The position numbers and the translations under genes were made by a program. The notes under the pieces were generated by a model. The model ran no database searches, was not told the DNA's origin, and worked only from the letters and a program-made list of their open reading frames with translations. Positions 5,035 through 9,530 of a stretch of DNA of 9,530 nt are shown one piece after another. Positions within the stretch are counted from its first letter, which is position 1. Each line of letters starts with the position of its first letter. This DNA is from M55B120 sp964426155 (lineage in GTDB: Bacteria > Actinomycetota > Humimicrobiia > Humimicrobiales > Humimicrobiaceae), in contig CAYROY010000122.1 of NCBI GenBank assembly GCA_964426155.1, positions 1-9,530 on the forward strand, in the 5' to 3' direction.

Positions 5035-8000
5035 ATGAGAAAAATGAAATCAATGGACGGGAATATGGCAGCAGCGCACGTAGCATACGCTTTTACTGAA
5101 GTAGCTGCTATTTATCCTATTACACCATCTTCTCCCATGGGTGAGTATGTTGACGAATGGTCTGCTCATGGAAGGAAAAATATGTTTGGCGACGTAGTCA
5201 GTGTAAGGGAGCTTCAATCTGAAGGGGGTGCATCAGGTTCAGTTCACGGTTCACTTGCGGCAGGTGCGCTTACCTCCACTTTTACTGCTTCACAGGGGCT
5301 ACTTTTGATGGTTCCTAATATGTATAAAATATCAGGGGAACTTCTCCCCGGTGTTTTTCATGTAAGCGCAAGAGCACTTGCCTCACACGCCCTCTCTATA
5401 TTTGGGGACCATTCGGATGTTATGGCGGTAAGGCAGACGGGTTTCGGCCTGCTGGCATCAGGTTCAATACAGGAGATAATGGATCTGGCCGGTGTGGCGC
5501 ACCTCAGTGCAATTAAATCAAGGGTGCCGTTTTTACATTTCTTTGACGGCTTCAGGAGTTCTCATGAGATACAGAAAATCGAATTAATGGATTATGAAGA
5601 TTTTAAAAAATTAGTTGATGAGGATGCTTTAAAGAAGTTCCGCGAGAGAGCTTTGAACCCCGAGCATCCGGTAACAAGAGGTACGGCCCAGAATCCTGAT
5701 ATATTTTTCCAGGCAAGAGAATCTTCAAACAGATTTTATGAAAAGGTCCCCGGTATAGTTGAAGAATATATGAAAGAGATAAGCAAACTAACCGGAAGAG
5801 AATACAGGCCATTTAATTATGTGGGTGCCAGAGATGCTGAATACATCATTGTGGCAATGGGGTCTGTTACTGATACTATAGACGAGACTGTAAGCTATCT
5901 AAATAAAATGGGCCAAAAGGTAGGAGCAATTAAAGTTCACCTCTATCGCCCATTTTCTACGGAGTTTTTCTTGAAATCAGTGCCGGAAACAGTTAAAAAA
6001 ATTGCTGTCCTGGACAGGACCAAAGAGCCCGGTTCGATAGGGGAGCCTCTTTATATGGATATAAAGACTGTTTATGCGGATCTGGAAAGAAAGCCGGTGA
6101 TTGTCGGCGGTAGATACGGGCTTGGCTCAAAGGATACGACTCCAGGCCAGATAAAGGCTGTTTTTGATAATTTAAGATCTGATAATCCTAAAAACGGATT
6201 TACCATAGGTATAAATGATGATGTTACCCATACATCTCTTGAGGTAAAAGAAGAAATCGAGACCACTCCGGAAGGTACTATAAGATGTAAATTCTGGGGG
6301 CTGGGCGGAGATGGTACGGTTGGAGCAAATAAGGATGCAATTAAAATAATCGGTGATAATACTGACATGTATGCACAGGGTTATTTTGCTTATGACTCCA
6401 GAAAATCAGGTGGGCTTACAGTCTCTCATCTCAGATTCGGCAAACATCCCATTAAATCCACTTACCTTATAACCAGTGCAGATTTTGTGGCCTGCCATAA
6501 TCAGGCTTATGTAACACAGTATAACCTGCTCAAAGGGTTAAAGAAAGGCGGTAATTTTGTTTTAAATTGCAAATGGAGCGAAGAGGAGCTTGATGAAAAG
6601 CTGCCGGCGGATATTAAAAGATATCTTTCTCAAAATAATATAGATTTTTATATAATCGATGCTACCAGCATTGCTGCAGAGATCGGGCTGGGCAGCAGAA
6701 TAAATATGATTATGCAGGCTGCTTTCTTTAAGCTCGCAAAGGTAATACCAATTGATGACGCAATAAAGTATATGAAGGAAGCCATAAAGAAGACTTATGG
6801 CAGGAAAGGTGAAAAAATTGTAAATATGAATTATCAGGCCGTAGATAAAGGAATAGATTCATTAAAGAAAGTAAGTATTCCTGCAGACTGGAAGGATGCT
6901 GAAGAAATAGAAGAGGTGGTTGAAGCTCAGGAGCCTGATTTTATAAAGAATATTTTAAGGGTGATGAACAGGCAGGAAGGAGACAGTATTCCGGTCAGCG
7001 CTTTTGTGGGAGCGGAAGACGGCACATTTCCTCAGGGTACATCGGCATATGAGAAGAGGGGTGTTGCCATAAATGTCCCGGAATGGCAGGATGATAAATG
7101 TATCCAGTGCAACATGTGCTCATATGTATGTCCCCATGCATGTATAAGACCTGTACTTGTCACCGATGAGGAATTAAAAGATGCGCCGGACGGTTTTAAG
7201 ACCATCAAGGCAAGAGGCAAGGGCATGGAAGGGTATTCTTACAGGATCCAGGTAAGTCCTCTTGACTGCACCGGATGCGGAAATTGTGTGGACGTTTGTC
7301 CGACAAAAGAAAAATCACTGATAATGAAGCCTCTTGATTCACAGATGAAGGAGGCTGAGAACTGGGATTTTGCTTCAAAGGTGCCTGTAAAAGAAGATGT
7401 TGCAACTATTAAGTCAGTTATAAGCAGCCAGTTTAGAAAACCATTGCTGGAGTTTTCAGGTGCATGCCCCGGGTGCGGAGAGACACCTTATGCAAAACTT
7501 GTCACACAGCTATTCGGTGACAGGATGCTTATAGGCAACGCCACAGGCTGTTCATCTATATGGGGCGGCTCAGCTCCCACAACTCCTTATACGGTAAATG
7601 ATGAAGGAAAAGGCCCGGCATGGGCAAATTCTTTATTTGAAGATAATGCCGAATACGCATACGGGATGCTTCTTGCTATAAAATATATGAGAAACAGGAT
7701 CGAAAGCTATTTAAAGCAGCTGTATGAAATGGATATAGATTCCGAAGTAAAGGAAGCTATAACTGAATGGATTGAAGGAAAAGAAAATGCTGATGCAAGC
7801 AAAGAAGCTACCAAAAAAATCTTAAAGTTATTTAAGAATAATTTTAAGGACAATGAGGCTGATGAACTAAAAGGAAAAATACTGGAGTTTAAGGACTATC
7901 TGATCAAGAAGTCGGTATGGGCCTTTGGTGGAGATGGCTGGGCTTATGATATAGGGTATGGCGGCCTGGACCATGTACTTGCATCGGGGGAAGATATAAA

Positions 8001-8559
8001 TGTGCTGGTATTTGATACAGAGGTGTATTCAAATACCGGGGGCCAGTCTTCAAAATCTACTCCCCTGGGTGCTGTTGCAAAATTTGCTGCCTCGGGTAAA
8101 AAAGTCAAGAAAAAGGACCTTGGACTTATGGCTATAAATTATGGTTATGTATATGTTGCCCAGATTGCCATGGGAGCAAGCCAGAAACAGACGCTCAGAG
8201 CATTTGTGGAGGCCGAGCAATACGACGGACCATCGCTAATAATAGCTTACAGTCCGTGTATCAACCATGGTATTTATGCTGGTATGGAGGGAACGCAGAC
8301 CAGAGAAAAACAGGCTGTTGATTCCGGATACTGGCACCTGTACAGATATAATCCTGAACTAAAAAAGAGCGGGGAAAATCCGTTTATACTTGATTCCAAA
8401 GAGCCAAAGGAATCATTTAGGGAATTCCTTATGGGTGAAGTAAGATACGCGTCTCTAACCAAGTCTTTCCCTGAGATATCCAAAGAACTTTTTGAAAAAG
8501 CAGAAAATGAAGCCAGAGAAAAATATGAGAAATATAAAGCAATGGCTGAATCAAAATAG
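5035..8559 (+). CDS. nifJ: Pyruvate:ferredoxin (flavodoxin) oxidoreductase, single-chain
   Basis: This cytoplasmic enzyme of anaerobes splits pyruvate with CoA into acetyl-CoA and CO2 and passes electrons to ferredoxin. The 1174-residue chain has the full domain order. The N-terminal pyrimidine-binding domain (about 1-257) carries YPITPSSP with Thr30, Glu63 and Arg113. Domains II and III (about 258-630) and the EKR region follow. A two-cluster ferredoxin domain has Cys689/692/695/699 and Cys745/748/751/755. The diphosphate-binding domain has proximal-cluster ligands Cys811, Cys814, Cys839 and Cys1075, GDG (Asp967) with Thr995 and Val997 for Mg, and Asn1000. These positions align within a few residues to the Desulfovibrio africanus enzyme, but its C-terminal oxygen-protecting extension (domain VII) is absent, as in clostridial forms. 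All catalytic residues are present. It has its own likely promoter and a strong ribosome site. Substrate preference for pyruvate over other 2-oxo acids is inferred from overall similarity. Confidence 0.96.
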   Translation: MRKMKSMDGNMAAAHVAYAFTEVAAIYPITPSSPMGEYVDEWSAHGRKNMFGDVVSVRELQSEGGASGSVHGSLAAGALTSTFTASQGLLLMVPNMYKISGELLPGVFHVSARALASHALSIFGDHSDVMAVRQTGFGLLASGSIQEIMDLAGVAHLSAIKSRVPFLHFFDGFRSSHEIQKIELMDYEDFKKLVDEDALKKFRERALNPEHPVTRGTAQNPDIFFQARESSNRFYEKVPGIVEEYMKEISKLTGREYRPFNYVGARDAEYIIVAMGSVTDTIDETVSYLNKMGQKVGAIKVHLYRPFSTEFFLKSVPETVKKIAVLDRTKEPGSIGEPLYMDIKTVYADLERKPVIVGGRYGLGSKDTTPGQIKAVFDNLRSDNPKNGFTIGINDDVTHTSLEVKEEIETTPEGTIRCKFWGLGGDGTVGANKDAIKIIGDNTDMYAQGYFAYDSRKSGGLTVSHLRFGKHPIKSTYLITSADFVACHNQAYVTQYNLLKGLKKGGNFVLNCKWSEEELDEKLPADIKRYLSQNNIDFYIIDATSIAAEIGLGSRINMIMQAAFFKLAKVIPIDDAIKYMKEAIKKTYGRKGEKIVNMNYQAVDKGIDSLKKVSIPADWKDAEEIEEVVEAQEPDFIKNILRVMNRQEGDSIPVSAFVGAEDGTFPQGTSAYEKRGVAINVPEWQDDKCIQCNMCSYVCPHACIRPVLVTDEELKDAPDGFKTIKARGKGMEGYSYRIQVSPLDCTGCGNCVDVCPTKEKSLIMKPLDSQMKEAENWDFASKVPVKEDVATIKSVISSQFRKPLLEFSGACPGCGETPYAKLVTQLFGDRMLIGNATGCSSIWGGSAPTTPYTVNDEGKGPAWANSLFEDNAEYAYGMLLAIKYMRNRIESYLKQLYEMDIDSEVKEAITEWIEGKENADASKEATKKILKLFKNNFKDNEADELKGKILEFKDYLIKKSVWAFGGDGWAYDIGYGGLDHVLASGEDINVLVFDTEVYSNTGGQSSKSTPLGAVAKFAASGKKVKKKDLGLMAINYGYVYVAQIAMGASQKQTLRAFVEAEQYDGPSLIIAYSPCINHGIYAGMEGTQTREKQAVDSGYWHLYRYNPELKKSGENPFILDSKEPKESFREFLMGEVRYASLTKSFPEISKELFEKAENEAREKYEKYKAMAESK

Positions 8560-8573
8560 CCGGAAATACACAG

Positions 8574-8588
8574 ATGCTGTTACAGCAT
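8574..8588 (+). repeat. Perfect inverted repeat between the oxidoreductase and aspartokinase genes
   Basis: ATGCTG (8574-8579) and CAGCAT (8583-8588) form a six-pair stem with a TTA loop, 15 bases after the oxidoreductase stop and 10 bases before the ATG of the next gene. A T4 run occurs at 8594-8597 after ATATA, so this is a poor intrinsic terminator. It could instead be an operator or an mRNA structure affecting initiation at 8599. The repeat is seen; its role is not. Confidence 0.4.
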
Positions 8589-8598
8589 ATATATTTTA

Positions 8599-9530
8599 AT
8601 GATGAGAGCAAAGAAAAAAATACTGGTTTTAAAATTTGGCGGTACTTCTGTCGGTGATGTAGGAAAAATCGGCAAAGTCGCTGACAGGGTGATCAAATCC
8701 AGAAATGAAGGCAAAGATATAGTGGTTGTAGTTTCTGCAATGGGTGACACTACCGACAGACTAATTGAGATTGCAGGTGAGGTGACAAGTAATCCATCCA
8801 GGCGCGAGATGGATGTGTTGATGTCGACCGGGGAGCAGCTGTCAAGCTCTATTCTGGCAATGGCTGTTCAGGAAAGGGGATATGGCTGTATTTCTCTTAC
8901 AGGGATACAGGCAGGTATTTTAACTGATGAATCTTATTCTAATGCCAGGATTATAAATATAAGGGTAGATAGGATATTGAAGGAATTAAAAGAGGATAAA
9001 ATAGTAGTCGTGGCAGGTTTTCAGGGCATGAATGCAGTAGGTGACATAACTACACTGGGCAGGGGCGGGTCAGATACCACAGCTGTTGCGCTGGCAGCTG
9101 CGCTGAAGGCAGATTACTGTGAGATCTATACAGATGTAGGCGGTATCTATTCTACTGATCCGAACATTGTGGTGAAAGCAGTAAAAATGCATTCTCTGTC
9201 CTATGATGAGACACTTGAGCTTGCATCCTCTGGGGCAAAGGTACTGCATCTCAGGGCAGTCGAGTTTGCAAAGAAAAACAATGTTGCGCTGCATGTGCGT
9301 TCAAGTTTTAATAATGATGAAGGGACATGGGTCATGAGTGAAAAAGATATAGATATGAGAATGGAAAAGCCCATAATAACAGGGGTCACATCTGATACAG
9401 ATCAGGTAAAGATATCAATTTTTGAACTGGTGGACAAACCAGGAGAAGCTGCAAGGTTATTCGAAAAATTTTCAGACAATAATATAAATATAGATCTGAT
9501 AGTACAGAATGTCAGTGAAGAGGGGATGGC
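8599..9530 (+). CDS. lysC: Aspartate kinase (aspartokinase), 3' end outside window
   Basis: Aspartokinase phosphorylates L-aspartate with ATP, the first step towards lysine, threonine and methionine. The frame is open to the window end, giving 310 full codons of the usual 400 or so. Seen: the N-terminal kinase motif KFGGTSVG (residues 12-19), STGEQ (76-80), LGRGGSDTTA (153-162) and TDVGGIYSTDP (178-188), all typical of the amino-acid kinase fold. A first ACT domain starts near residue 259 (IITGVTSDTDQVKISI) and is cut off; the rest of it and the expected second ACT domain, which bind the feedback amino acid, lie outside. Two ATG codons stand in tandem (8599 and 8602), and either may be used. 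No Shine-Dalgarno is visible. The frame is closed upstream by the oxidoreductase TAG (8557-8559) with no other ATG, GTG or TTG between, so the start is fixed to these two. It may be read from the oxidoreductase promoter. Which effector controls it cannot be told. Confidence 0.95.
   Translation, partial: MMRAKKKILVLKFGGTSVGDVGKIGKVADRVIKSRNEGKDIVVVVSAMGDTTDRLIEIAGEVTSNPSRREMDVLMSTGEQLSSSILAMAVQERGYGCISLTGIQAGILTDESYSNARIINIRVDRILKELKEDKIVVVAGFQGMNAVGDITTLGRGGSDTTAVALAAALKADYCEIYTDVGGIYSTDPNIVVKAVKMHSLSYDETLELASSGAKVLHLRAVEFAKKNNVALHVRSSFNNDEGTWVMSEKDIDMRMEKPIITGVTSDTDQVKISIFELVDKPGEAARLFEKFSDNNINIDLIVQNVSEEGM

Noticed and set aside
1..9530. Mobile elements, CRISPR arrays, tRNA genes, toxin-antitoxin or defence genes
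   Set aside because: I saw no transposase, regularly spaced repeats, tRNA-like cloverleaf or unknown protein-coding frame; all coding space is taken by well-known housekeeping and metabolic genes.

Overview
This window looks like an ordinary chromosomal segment from an anaerobic low-to-moderate G+C Firmicute, most likely a member of the Clostridia. Four things point there: a long SRP RNA with an Alu domain, the order tex / SRP RNA / dnaX / ybaB / recR, a single-chain pyruvate:ferredoxin oxidoreductase without the C-terminal extension of the Desulfovibrio enzyme, and heavy use of ATA (Ile) and AGA/AGG (Arg) codons with good Shine-Dalgarno sites on several genes. The sequence does not let me name a genus. 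Every gene I can support is on the + strand.

Layout. (1) Positions 2-1681 hold the 3' three-quarters of tex, an RNA-binding transcription accessory protein; its 5' end is outside the window. (2) Positions 1725-1991 hold the large-type SRP RNA behind a TATAAT box, with no clear terminator after it. (3) Positions 2036-4876 hold a replication and recombination cluster: dnaX (clamp-loader gamma/tau), ybaB (nucleoid-associated protein, TTG start, 2 bases after dnaX) and recR (28 bases after ybaB). (4) Positions 4877-5034 are a regulatory gap with a weak terminator-like hairpin, an extended -10 promoter and two hairpins in the inferred leader. (5) Positions 5035-8559 hold a complete 1174-residue pyruvate:ferredoxin oxidoreductase with all expected cluster and thiamine-diphosphate ligands. 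(6) From 8599 to the window edge is the first 310 codons of an aspartokinase, cut off inside its first ACT domain.

How they fit together. SRP RNA, DnaX, YbaB and RecR are housekeeping functions (protein targeting, chromosome replication, nucleoid and recombinational repair). The oxidoreductase feeds acetyl-CoA and reduced ferredoxin into anaerobic central metabolism. The aspartokinase opens the lysine/threonine/methionine pathway. The second half is a metabolic neighbour rather than part of the first group.

I found no mobile element, CRISPR array, tRNA or unknown protein, and no sign of a new defence or metabolic system. The most interesting signal is a T TTA AAA AAA slippery run in dnaX (3361-3370) with a GC hairpin right after it and a -1-frame stop at 3403-3405. 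A shift there would give a 456-residue gamma-like protein ending exactly where the C-terminal tau domain starts. Lesser points are the start contexts of recR and the aspartokinase, which have no Shine-Dalgarno, the hairpins before the oxidoreductase, and the apparent lack of a terminator between the SRP RNA and dnaX.
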